Both the position numbers and the translations under genes were made by a program. From an uncultured Bacteroidales bacterium (lineage in GTDB: Bacteria > Bacteroidota > Bacteroidia > Bacteroidales > Paludibacteraceae): 64,000 bases of DNA. Where the stretch lies: NCBI GenBank assembly GCA_900317885.1, contig ONIM01000001.1:1-64000 (forward strand), read 5' to 3'. Below, piece after piece: positions 1 through 7,444 of the stretch (position 1 is its first letter; every line of letters begins with the position of its first letter). The notes under the pieces were generated by a model. That model did no database searches. It saw nothing but the letters and a program-made list of their open reading frames with translations, and had not been told where the DNA came from.

Positions 1-62
1 GCGACCGCCGAGAAAGGCAACAACAGGATACATGTCACGATAAAGAAATATATCTTTTTCAT
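1..62 (-). CDS. Secreted protein, N-terminal signal peptide only (runs off window)
   Basis: An ATG on the minus strand at 62-60 opens a frame that stays open to base 1. It reads MKKIYFFIVTCILLLPFSAV, a typical Sec signal peptide with two lysines and a hydrophobic core. The ATG overlaps the TGA stop of the upstream phosphoesterase gene (ATGA), so this is probably the sixth gene of the sugar-phosphate operon. Only about 20 codons are inside the window, so the mature protein cannot be named. Confidence 0.6.
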   Translation of the reverse strand, partial: MKKIYFFIVTCILLLPFSAV

Positions 63-2266
63 AATTGTATGGTATTAAATAATTCTATCTTTCCGTCCGG
101 TAGCACCTTATAGGTGTCCAGACTAAGATGATCCGGATAAACTGTCACCCTTGTATAACTCGGCGCACCGGGTTGCTCCAAACGGCGAAACAAATCATAA
201 TAGTTCTCAACCTGGTGAATATGTTTGGTCGCTTCCATCTCCTCACGAGTGAGCGGTGTATAGCGTTTCGCGCCGCAAGTAGCACCGATGAAATAGAGCG
301 TACTATCCACCGGACCGATTACTTCATAGCAATGGTCATGACCCTGCAGCACCAGATTCACATGACACTCTTTCATCACCGGCAACATCGTCGCCCTAAG
401 CAGCGGAGTCTCTTTGTCGCGCTGATGGTCCGAACCCGAGAACAAATTCTTATGCACCAAGCCCACGCGCCACCTCGCATCGGGAGCCTTATGAGCCTGC
501 TCCTTGAACCATCCGCCCAAGTCGCTCTGCAGGTAGTCCAAATCTTGCATAGAGAACACGATCATCTGCATTTCTCCATAGACGAAGCTATAATTGATTC
601 CGGCATTGAAATGATAGTTATAGTTCAACAGCGGACTCTCGTCATGATTTCCGTCCGTCGGCACAAGAGGCATTTGCATCAACACCGGCTTCATCGCCTC
701 TTCAAACCAGCGCTCCCACTCCCATTCGCTGTTATTCTCTGTACCCGTGTCAACAAAATCTCCTGGAAAGACACAGAACCGCGCCTCCTTCTCATTTCGT
801 GCTACCGCCTCTGCGCAAAGACGCGCCTCGTCAATATATTTCTGATTTTGTATATGGCTGTCGGTCATATAGACAAACGAATATACTCCTTGCTCCGCAT
901 CAGCTGTCCGAAAATGACCGATCTCGCTCCAATGACCTTCATACCCTACTCGCCAACTATATTCCGTTCCCGGCGTCAGATTCTCCGCTACGGCCTTATG
1001 GCTCTCGTATCGGAAAGCTGTGTTCTTATCGATCTTCGATTTCTGCAGGATGCCCGAGGAGGAAATGGCATAATGAAGAGGCGGAGTGGTCGTTACGGTT
1101 GCTGCAATCTGTAGAGAGCCTATATCAAAATCCTCTGCCGTGGCATGAGCATTAGCTACAATCTGCACCTCACCATCCTTCACTCCTTCGTTGGTAAACC
1201 AGCAGAAAGCCATCCGAGTCCGCGGATCGCCGTTAATCGTCGCTACCATACAGTACGGATCATGCTTGTCTTCTAAAGGCACTCCGCCATCCACAAGATG
1301 CGCCATAAACGACGGCACCGTATAATCGGCTGAACTATAAAGAGTATAATCCTCCGGGCGGTCCTCCTTACGCGCAGGAGGCATGGTGGCAATCACACCC
1401 GTAGGCGCTCCCACGCGGTAATCCGCCACAAGCACTATAGCCTCTTCGGCTGCCGTCATCGGAACGCCGGAAAAAGTAGCCGGATCCATGAAATGCGGAC
1501 CATTCTCACCTTCGTTATTCGTATCCAACCAAGGTTGCTCAAAGAAATGCGCCTCGAATCCCTCATCCGCTCTGCTTGTACCGGAAATACTCTCATCAGA
1601 GACATAATTCGTCGGATCGACAAAGCCATACTCATTCCTGTTACCCCAGAAAGTACAAGCATATACCGAACTCTCCGAATGAATCCCTCCGTACCGGTCT
1701 CCATAACAATTGGCTACCGTACAATGATTCAACGTGCCGTCGAAATTCGCTACTCCTCCTGCGTCCGGCCATTCATGCCCGGTCGCAGAGCAGTTATGGA
1801 TAATACACTCCTCCACTTTAGCACCTAACGCAGATGCCTCTGGGAAATTACCCTTTATCAGCACTCCGCCGCATTGCAAACCGCTACAACCGCGTACCAC
1901 ACAATGTCTCATGATCACTTTCCCGCGCAACCAGGCTGCGCCGCCGCGCTCATGATGACGCGCGTTCTGGAGCACCAGATTCTCAACATAAGTCGGTAGT
2001 TCGCAGTCCTTCGCGCAAGAAAGAAGACGCGTATCTAAGCCCGTTCCGTCCAAGATGGTCTTACCCTCCTGACCGATGATGGTCACGCCGTCCTTTAGCA
2101 CGATTGCCTCGTGATACACCCCTTCACCGATCAATAAGGTATCACCGGCACGACAGAAATCCAGATTCCGACCGATAGATTCGCCCGGATTCACATAACG
2201 CGTAGCCGCTGACGCATTCAACGCCAGCGCTACACAGTATATTAATATGGATCTTGTTAACTCCAT
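59..2266 (-). CDS. Secreted beta-helix / Fn3-like / calcineurin-like metallophosphoesterase fusion
   Basis: The 735-residue protein has a signal peptide (cut near ALNASA). Residues about 25-220 look like a right-handed parallel beta-helix of the pectate-lyase/chondroitinase-B type, with N-rich rungs and GGV/GGI turns. A linker and a fibronectin-like segment (about 400-455) resemble the N-terminal domain of purple acid phosphatases. The C-terminal calcineurin-like phosphoesterase shows its metal ligands: TDSH near 469, a GDF segment near 505, GNHD near 540 and GHDH near 643. It probably hydrolyses a phosphoester in the periplasm or outside the cell; the substrate is unknown. Its start overlaps the end of the PfkB kinase gene by 10 bases. 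The domain calls are firm as families; the helix-phosphatase combination is uncommon. Confidence 0.85.
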   Translation of the reverse strand: MELTRSILIYCVALALNASAATRYVNPGESIGRNLDFCRAGDTLLIGEGVYHEAIVLKDGVTIIGQEGKTILDGTGLDTRLLSCAKDCELPTYVENLVLQNARHHERGGAAWLRGKVIMRHCVVRGCSGLQCGGVLIKGNFPEASALGAKVEECIIHNCSATGHEWPDAGGVANFDGTLNHCTVANCYGDRYGGIHSESSVYACTFWGNRNEYGFVDPTNYVSDESISGTSRADEGFEAHFFEQPWLDTNNEGENGPHFMDPATFSGVPMTAAEEAIVLVADYRVGAPTGVIATMPPARKEDRPEDYTLYSSADYTVPSFMAHLVDGGVPLEDKHDPYCMVATINGDPRTRMAFCWFTNEGVKDGEVQIVANAHATAEDFDIGSLQIAATVTTTPPLHYAISSSGILQKSKIDKNTAFRYESHKAVAENLTPGTEYSWRVGYEGHWSEIGHFRTADAEQGVYSFVYMTDSHIQNQKYIDEARLCAEAVARNEKEARFCVFPGDFVDTGTENNSEWEWERWFEEAMKPVLMQMPLVPTDGNHDESPLLNYNYHFNAGINYSFVYGEMQMIVFSMQDLDYLQSDLGGWFKEQAHKAPDARWRVGLVHKNLFSGSDHQRDKETPLLRATMLPVMKECHVNLVLQGHDHCYEVIGPVDSTLYFIGATCGAKRYTPLTREEMEATKHIHQVENYYDLFRRLEQPGAPSYTRVTVYPDHLSLDTYKVLPDGKIELFNTIQL

Positions 2267-3201
2267 CCAAACCGTTCTCTGCCAATCCGCTCTACGTCTT
2301 CGCGGCAGGTAAAAGCAGTCGTTCCGCCGGCGGCGGTGGTATTGACCGCTCCGGTCATATTACCATACTCCTGACATTTATCCAACGCATCGCCAGCTGC
2401 CAGACGAGTGATAAAGCCGCTATTGAAACTATCGCCCGCACCGATACAATCTACCACATGCTCGTTCAGCAGAGCTTTCTGCATCCGGTCCGGTTGACCT
2501 TTGCGCATCAGCAGACTTCCCTTGCTGCCACATTTAATGACTGCAGCGTTAGCGTACGGACGGATCTTCTCGATAGCTTCTTCCAGACTCTCGCTCTTTG
2601 TCAGGAACTTCAGCTCCGTCTCATTCGGCATAAATACCGTCAGCAACGGCAGGACTGCCTTATAATCCAGGTCCCACTGCTCCGTCGGGTCCCACTGGCT
2701 GTCAAGCGAAGTGGTCACGCCGTTCGCTTTGCAGAGCTCCAGAATCTTCATCAGATCGCGTTTCACGCCACTTTGCATGAAGATAGAAGAGATGTGAATA
2801 TGTTTTGCCTCTTTAAACACTTCCGGATTAATATCATCCAACGACATATAATCCATCGCTCCCTGGTACGTCAAGTTGGCGCGATCCTCGTCGTAACTCA
2901 TGCAAATAGTCGCACCGGTAGCGTACTTGTCCTGACGGATCAAGAAACGTGTGTCCACACCTTTGGCTTTCAGAGAACTTTCTACCAGATCACCGAAACT
3001 GTCATTCCCGATCATGCCGCAGAATGCCACTTTGGCACCTAATGCCGCAGCATTAGCCGCGAAGATAGCGGTGGAGCTACCTAACGTCAACGTCATCTGT
3101 TTAGCAAACTTCTCTTTGCCGATCTCCGGCTCGCTTTCTATCTGATTCAATATCAGATCCACGTTCAGTTCGCCTAAGGCGATAATATCAAATGTCTTCA
3201 T
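2257..3201 (-). CDS. PfkB/ribokinase-family sugar (phosphate) kinase
   Basis: The 314-residue protein starts with the PfkB N-terminal pattern (IIALGELNVDLIL). Near residues 253-260 it carries the C-terminal PfkB signature GAGDSFNSGF, whose Asp (about 257) is the catalytic base. The family phosphorylates sugars, sugar phosphates or nucleosides with ATP. Because an AgaS-type isomerase and a GatZ/KbaZ-like protein lie in the same operon, tagatose-6-phosphate kinase is the natural guess; this is inferred from context and not from a specificity residue. One base separates it from the esterase gene upstream. Confidence 0.85.
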   Translation of the reverse strand: MKTFDIIALGELNVDLILNQIESEPEIGKEKFAKQMTLTLGSSTAIFAANAAALGAKVAFCGMIGNDSFGDLVESSLKAKGVDTRFLIRQDKYATGATICMSYDEDRANLTYQGAMDYMSLDDINPEVFKEAKHIHISSIFMQSGVKRDLMKILELCKANGVTTSLDSQWDPTEQWDLDYKAVLPLLTVFMPNETELKFLTKSESLEEAIEKIRPYANAAVIKCGSKGSLLMRKGQPDRMQKALLNEHVVDCIGAGDSFNSGFITRLAAGDALDKCQEYGNMTGAVNTTAAGGTTAFTCREDVERIGRERFGWS

Positions 3202-3202
3202 A

Positions 3203-4564
3203 TTACAAATATTTTTTTCGGAAGTTTTCTATCATCGAATACCAATCTTTCGGATAATCGTGCGTCATCGTTGGATAAAAATGATACTCCTTATCCTCCG
3301 CCGGAGTCAACAGGTTGTTGAACGGCGCTATATTGGTATGCGGAGGACAAGTCCCGTCCATCAGACCGCTCGTTGCCAACACCGCACAAGAGATACGCGT
3401 TGCCAGATTCTTGGTGTCATAATAAGACAGGAATGCAAACATCTCCTCATCCGTCATACCGAGCTCTTTAGCTTCTTTCTTATAGGTCTCGGCTGGCCAT
3501 CCTACAATCTGAAAATAGTCAGGAAAATCGCCCAGGAAAGCGACATTGGGAGTAATAGCCGTGAACGGATAATCGCTTAGCGAAGCACATGCGTAACAAA
3601 GCGCGCCGCCTTGGCTGGAGCCCTCGGCAAAAAGCTTATTCATATCGCTCGTCTCACGAGTAGCCATGAACCGAACGGCCTGAACGGCGTCCATAAACGC
3701 ACCGCGGTAATAATAACTGTCCTTATCTCCGAAATGGTAAGCCAACCAGTCTCCATAGATATTCACACAGTCTTCGTCAATACCGGGGTTATGAGTCGTA
3801 GCAGGACGGTTGTTCAAGTACTGCCCGCGATGCGACAGATAGAACTCCGCGTATTGTGAATTACCACCGGACGGGCACTCGCATTTGGCTTTACTTCCCT
3901 GGGTGTCATAACCGTAGAAATGGAGCAGCACCGGGTGCTTTGCGCCATCTTGGGGTTCGCAGTAATAGCCGCGAATCTTCACCGGATCACCTTCAGCTCC
4001 GTCGGGCACCGAGTAAAATTCTACCAGATAAACCTTGCGGGCGGAAGAACTCTTCTCTGTAATCTCCTTCAGTACGGGATTCATATCAACCGCCGCCAGT
4101 TGGTCTTTCACGTCCTGCCAGTATTGGTCAAAATCCGGTTGCTTATCAGGAGCAGAAACGATGTCGAACGGATCAATGCCGAAAACAAAGTTTCGTGCTG
4201 TCTTGCCGTTTACAAAACACATGGCGCGATAGAAGCCTGGTTCCAAATTCTCCGAAGTGGTCACGGCATAGTTGCGCTTCGTGATTCCTGCTACCTCCAC
4301 CGTATCTGTCATTTCCAAAACCAGTTTTTTGGTATCCGTTGTGATACGTACTTTGATGGCCAATTGTACAGGTTCTACTTCTGCGTTCTCTAACGCGATA
4401 TTGAAATAGGGTTTGCCGGACCAGATCATATCCTCTGGCTCGACTACCGTTGTGTCGTGTGTCGGCGGAGTAATGTCTTGACCCTTTTTCTCACACCCGC
4501 ACGCGCCCATTAATATTATGGACGCGAGTGCGAGAGCGAGAATATATAATTGCGTTTTTCTCAT
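3203..4564 (-). CDS. Lipoprotein acetylesterase, CE7 (acetyl xylan esterase / cephalosporin-C deacetylase) family
   Basis: This 453-residue protein has a lipoprotein signal peptide (ILMGAC, Cys near 21), so it should sit on a periplasmic or outer membrane face. After a beta-rich N-terminal segment of about 130 residues comes an alpha/beta hydrolase of the CE7 type. It shows the nucleophile motif GSSQGG (Ser near 316), GLMDGTCPP (Asp near 403) and MTHDY (His near 434), the order expected for the CE7 triad. CE7 enzymes remove acetyl groups from sugars and short oligosaccharides. In this operon it may deacetylate a sugar before uptake. Its start overlaps the gatZ-like stop by four bases (ATGA). 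Confidence 0.85.
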   Translation of the reverse strand: MRKTQLYILALALASIILMGACGCEKKGQDITPPTHDTTVVEPEDMIWSGKPYFNIALENAEVEPVQLAIKVRITTDTKKLVLEMTDTVEVAGITKRNYAVTTSENLEPGFYRAMCFVNGKTARNFVFGIDPFDIVSAPDKQPDFDQYWQDVKDQLAAVDMNPVLKEITEKSSSARKVYLVEFYSVPDGAEGDPVKIRGYYCEPQDGAKHPVLLHFYGYDTQGSKAKCECPSGGNSQYAEFYLSHRGQYLNNRPATTHNPGIDEDCVNIYGDWLAYHFGDKDSYYYRGAFMDAVQAVRFMATRETSDMNKLFAEGSSQGGALCYACASLSDYPFTAITPNVAFLGDFPDYFQIVGWPAETYKKEAKELGMTDEEMFAFLSYYDTKNLATRISCAVLATSGLMDGTCPPHTNIAPFNNLLTPAEDKEYHFYPTMTHDYPKDWYSMIENFRKKYL

Positions 4565-5790
4565 TTCAGATAGTCATTCAGGTTAACGATGTTGAATGCG
4601 TTGTAGTACTTATCCATATTGTGCTCAATACGCATCAGCACCACCTCTTCTGCGTGGATTCCCAGACGCTCAAGGTTCTCATACAAGGTCTGACGGGCTA
4701 CAAGCGCTTCCGGCTTCTGCCATATATAACGGCAACCGGTCATCACAAGCCATAACTGTCTCTCCGGGGTACACTCCTTCAGGTCTTTGCCGACCTCCTC
4801 ACCGTGCAGCCATTTCTTCCAGCGGTTACTCTCATAAACGCATTGCCAGAGCACTTCGGTCATGTGACTTAACTGCGCAATCTTGCCCTCTGCGTAGAGT
4901 TTCTTCTCCTCTTCCTCCAACTCAGCCAGCGCCTCGTACTCGTTCATCGTGAACTCCGGACCAACGTTCGCAGCGCCCATGCCTGCCTTCGGATAATCCT
5001 CCGGATTGTCCACATCGTCGGTGTAGTGACCCTTGATATAACTGCCGTAAGGACGAACCTTTGCCGTCAGTTTGCGCGCTACCTCCGGATCAAAGAAAGT
5101 CGTGTGCAGATCCGTTCCTACTTTGCCAACGATGAAGCAAGGCCAGATATCATCCAGACCTACCTCATGCAAGCCGGCTTTCAGGCCCTCCAGGAACGTG
5201 TCAAACGTCTTCTCGTCTGCCAGACCGCCGTGAACTTCCTCTGTGCCTACTTCATAGCTGATCGGAGCTATGCCATGAGCCTTGCGGAAGTTCTCGGCGT
5301 GCAAAATCAACTCAACTGTTCGTTTAACTACAACATGAATATCTATGATCTCGCCTTTCGGCAGGAAGATATCTACCGTCGGATCCACGTGAATGAGGTC
5401 GTAACCTGCCAGGATAGCAGCCTCGTAACTCTTCTTCACGCCGTTCATCGCGCGCTCGGTGTCCCAACGCTCTATACTCTGTTTGTCTTTCAACCACGGA
5501 CCGCCATGATCGATAGCTACTACATACGGACCCGTGTAATGAACCGCCGCTGCCTCGCGAGCCAGGATCTTCGTGAACTCTGCCTGCGTCATGCCTGTAT
5601 AACCGCCGTCGCAGTCCACTTGGTTAAGCGTCGTCGCAAAATAGATCGGCGAGTTATTACGCTTCGCCGCGCGGAATGATGCCTTGATTACTGATAAGGA
5701 GTTCGGACATGCCGCAAATAATGTCATCGGTACTCCCGTTGCTTTTTTTCTTTCCTCCATGACGCGGAGGATATTTTCTGTCTTTGCCAT
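4561..5790 (-). CDS. GatZ/KbaZ-like class II tagatose-bisphosphate aldolase subunit family protein
   Basis: The 409-residue protein matches the GatZ/KbaZ family along its length: an early ACPNSLSVIKA stretch, then NQVDCDGGYTGMTQ, and a DHGGPW loop. In enterobacteria GatZ/KbaZ supports the catalytic aldolase subunit GatY/KbaY, which cleaves tagatose-1,6-bisphosphate to DHAP and glyceraldehyde-3-phosphate. No GatY/KbaY is visible nearby, so either the partner is elsewhere or this protein acts alone. The gene follows agaS after a 73-base gap and overlaps the CE7 gene by four bases. Confidence 0.85.
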   Translation of the reverse strand: MAKTENILRVMEERKKATGVPMTLFAACPNSLSVIKASFRAAKRNNSPIYFATTLNQVDCDGGYTGMTQAEFTKILAREAAAVHYTGPYVVAIDHGGPWLKDKQSIERWDTERAMNGVKKSYEAAILAGYDLIHVDPTVDIFLPKGEIIDIHVVVKRTVELILHAENFRKAHGIAPISYEVGTEEVHGGLADEKTFDTFLEGLKAGLHEVGLDDIWPCFIVGKVGTDLHTTFFDPEVARKLTAKVRPYGSYIKGHYTDDVDNPEDYPKAGMGAANVGPEFTMNEYEALAELEEEEKKLYAEGKIAQLSHMTEVLWQCVYESNRWKKWLHGEEVGKDLKECTPERQLWLVMTGCRYIWQKPEALVARQTLYENLERLGIHAEEVVLMRIEHNMDKYYNAFNIVNLNDYLK

Positions 5791-5863
5791 ATTAATTTTA
5801 TTTTAAATGTTTCTATCTTTTTCCAGCGAGGTATGTACTCAATCAAAAGCGTGCGGAGCGAGC

Positions 5864-7000
5864 TTATTCATAGATGGTCACACCCTCTACCACTCTGTGG
5901 ATATTTCCGCTTACACTCGGAGCATCGGGATTCAACCCGTGCGCGTGACTCGCGTAGAATCCTAATAATTGGCCCACGAGCACGTACGCGACGATTCCGT
6001 AGAAATCATTCTCACCCGGACCATGAGGCATTTGTACAACCAAATCGGCATGTACGCCTTCTAACTCCGGCTTCTTTCCGGCAATCACAATCACTTGGGC
6101 TACAGGCTTGTTGTTCGCGTCCACCTGACGAACCAAATCACGCTCGTAACGTTGTACTTTCTCGTCGTCCACCATCAGATAAACAACAATCGACTTGTCG
6201 TTCACTACCGCTTTCGGACCATGACGGAAACCTAAGAAACTGTCGAACTTACATACCACAGCGCCGTCTGTCAACTCCTGCAGTTTCAGATGGCACTCTT
6301 CGGCAATACCCTTCAATGCCCCTGAACCCAGGAACACACCGCGCTCAAACGGGCGCTCGGCGATCTCTCTCAGTTTCTCTTCGTAGTTCGCTATCACAGC
6401 CTCTGCATTCTGCGCCACTTTCTCGATCATATCTACATCTTGATCCAGACGATCGATGCGGCCCAACATCAGACAGGTCAGCAGCATCGTCGAGAAACTA
6501 CTCGTCATCGCCAGACTCTTGTCATCCGTCTCTTCAGGTAACTGCAGCAACAATATATTGCTCTCCCCCTTAGCCGCAGCCTCTTTGGCTTGCATAGCTA
6601 ACTTTCCGTTCGCATTGCAAGTAATATATACATGAGCCACATTCTTGCAAATCTTATTGGCTAAATTAACGGCTCCTACGCTCTCCGGGCTGTTTCCCGA
6701 ACGAGCAAAACTAATCAGCAGCAACGGTCTGTCTTTATCCAACAGATACGCTGCGTGAGTAATCAGATCGGTCGTAGCTACCGAACGAACGTTCCGCCAC
6801 ATGCCACGCATCACAGGCTGCAACGCATCGCCAATAAAAGCGGATGTTCCGGCTCCCGATAACACAACGTCGGTCTCAGGAGTCAAATACTTGTGCATGA
6901 ATGCACTTACCTCAGCCTTCTTCGCTAACAACGCCTCCATCTCTTTCCGCCACATAGCAGGCTGTTGATGAATCTCTTTGAATGTAAATCCAGTTTTCAT
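5864..7000 (-). CDS. agaS: AgaS-like SIS-domain sugar-phosphate isomerase/deaminase
   Basis: The 378-residue protein contains two SIS domains. The first has VVLSGAGTSAFIGDAL and the SFARSGNSPESVG phosphosugar-binding loop; the second has FLGSGALKGIAEE followed by a FLGFRHGPKA segment, as in AgaS and GlmS isomerase domains. AgaS converts galactosamine-6-phosphate to tagatose-6-phosphate plus ammonia. That product would be phosphorylated by the PfkB kinase and cleaved by the GatZ-associated aldolase, so the operon is coherent for galactosamine or N-acetylgalactosamine use. It is the first gene of the operon, with a -7 box at 7085-7092. The substrate is inferred from context. Confidence 0.85.
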   Translation of the reverse strand: MKTGFTFKEIHQQPAMWRKEMEALLAKKAEVSAFMHKYLTPETDVVLSGAGTSAFIGDALQPVMRGMWRNVRSVATTDLITHAAYLLDKDRPLLLISFARSGNSPESVGAVNLANKICKNVAHVYITCNANGKLAMQAKEAAAKGESNILLLQLPEETDDKSLAMTSSFSTMLLTCLMLGRIDRLDQDVDMIEKVAQNAEAVIANYEEKLREIAERPFERGVFLGSGALKGIAEECHLKLQELTDGAVVCKFDSFLGFRHGPKAVVNDKSIVVYLMVDDEKVQRYERDLVRQVDANNKPVAQVIVIAGKKPELEGVHADLVVQMPHGPGENDFYGIVAYVLVGQLLGFYASHAHGLNPDAPSVSGNIHRVVEGVTIYE

Positions 7001-7444
7001 GTTATTTATGAAATTTTTATGATTATTTGTCTGTACTCTATCAACTCTCGCCTCTTAGCTCTCGGCTCTTAGCCATTTCGGCCGCAAAATTACTATTTTT
7101 TTTTTACTTACGCACACGTACAAAATATGCTATACAACACATCTTCGAAACAATCCTTCTTTAATTCGAAACAAAAACAACGTAATTACTTATGTTTTAG
7201 CAACTTACAATTAACACTCTCTGATGTTTTTCTTCTTTCGAAACATTACGAAACAAAAAAAACAAGAAATTCCTGCTTTCCTTCTCTTTTTTTATAAGCA
7301 TTGCTTATAAGTATTTTACGGACCATTTCGGCAAAAATAATAATTCTGGATATGTTTTAAAACATTTATTCCCTCACGCGCGTTCCTTAATTTTTTTGTA
7401 CCTTTGCACCGTTTTTTGATTATTAACTTTAAAATTTTAATACT
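7001..7444. promoter_or_regulatory. Divergent intergenic region between agaS and the beta-helix protein gene
   Basis: This AT-rich 444-base region separates two divergent genes. On the minus strand, TAATTTTG (plus coordinates 7085-7092) fits the Bacteroidota -7 box for agaS. On the plus strand, TACCTTTG at 7399-7406 fits the -7 box for the gene at 7445. No matching -33 TTG at 20-base spacing is seen for either. About 290 bases in the middle contain A/T runs and GAAAC-rich segments with no ORF or RNA that I can recognise. Confidence 0.55.
7044..7071. repeat. Heptamer tandem array (4 units)
   Basis: Four imperfect 7-bp units lie in the agaS leader: ACTCTCG, CCTCTTA, GCTCTCG, GCTCTTA. The array sits between the agaS start codon and its -7 box, so it would be transcribed into the 5' leader. 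Confidence 0.6.
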
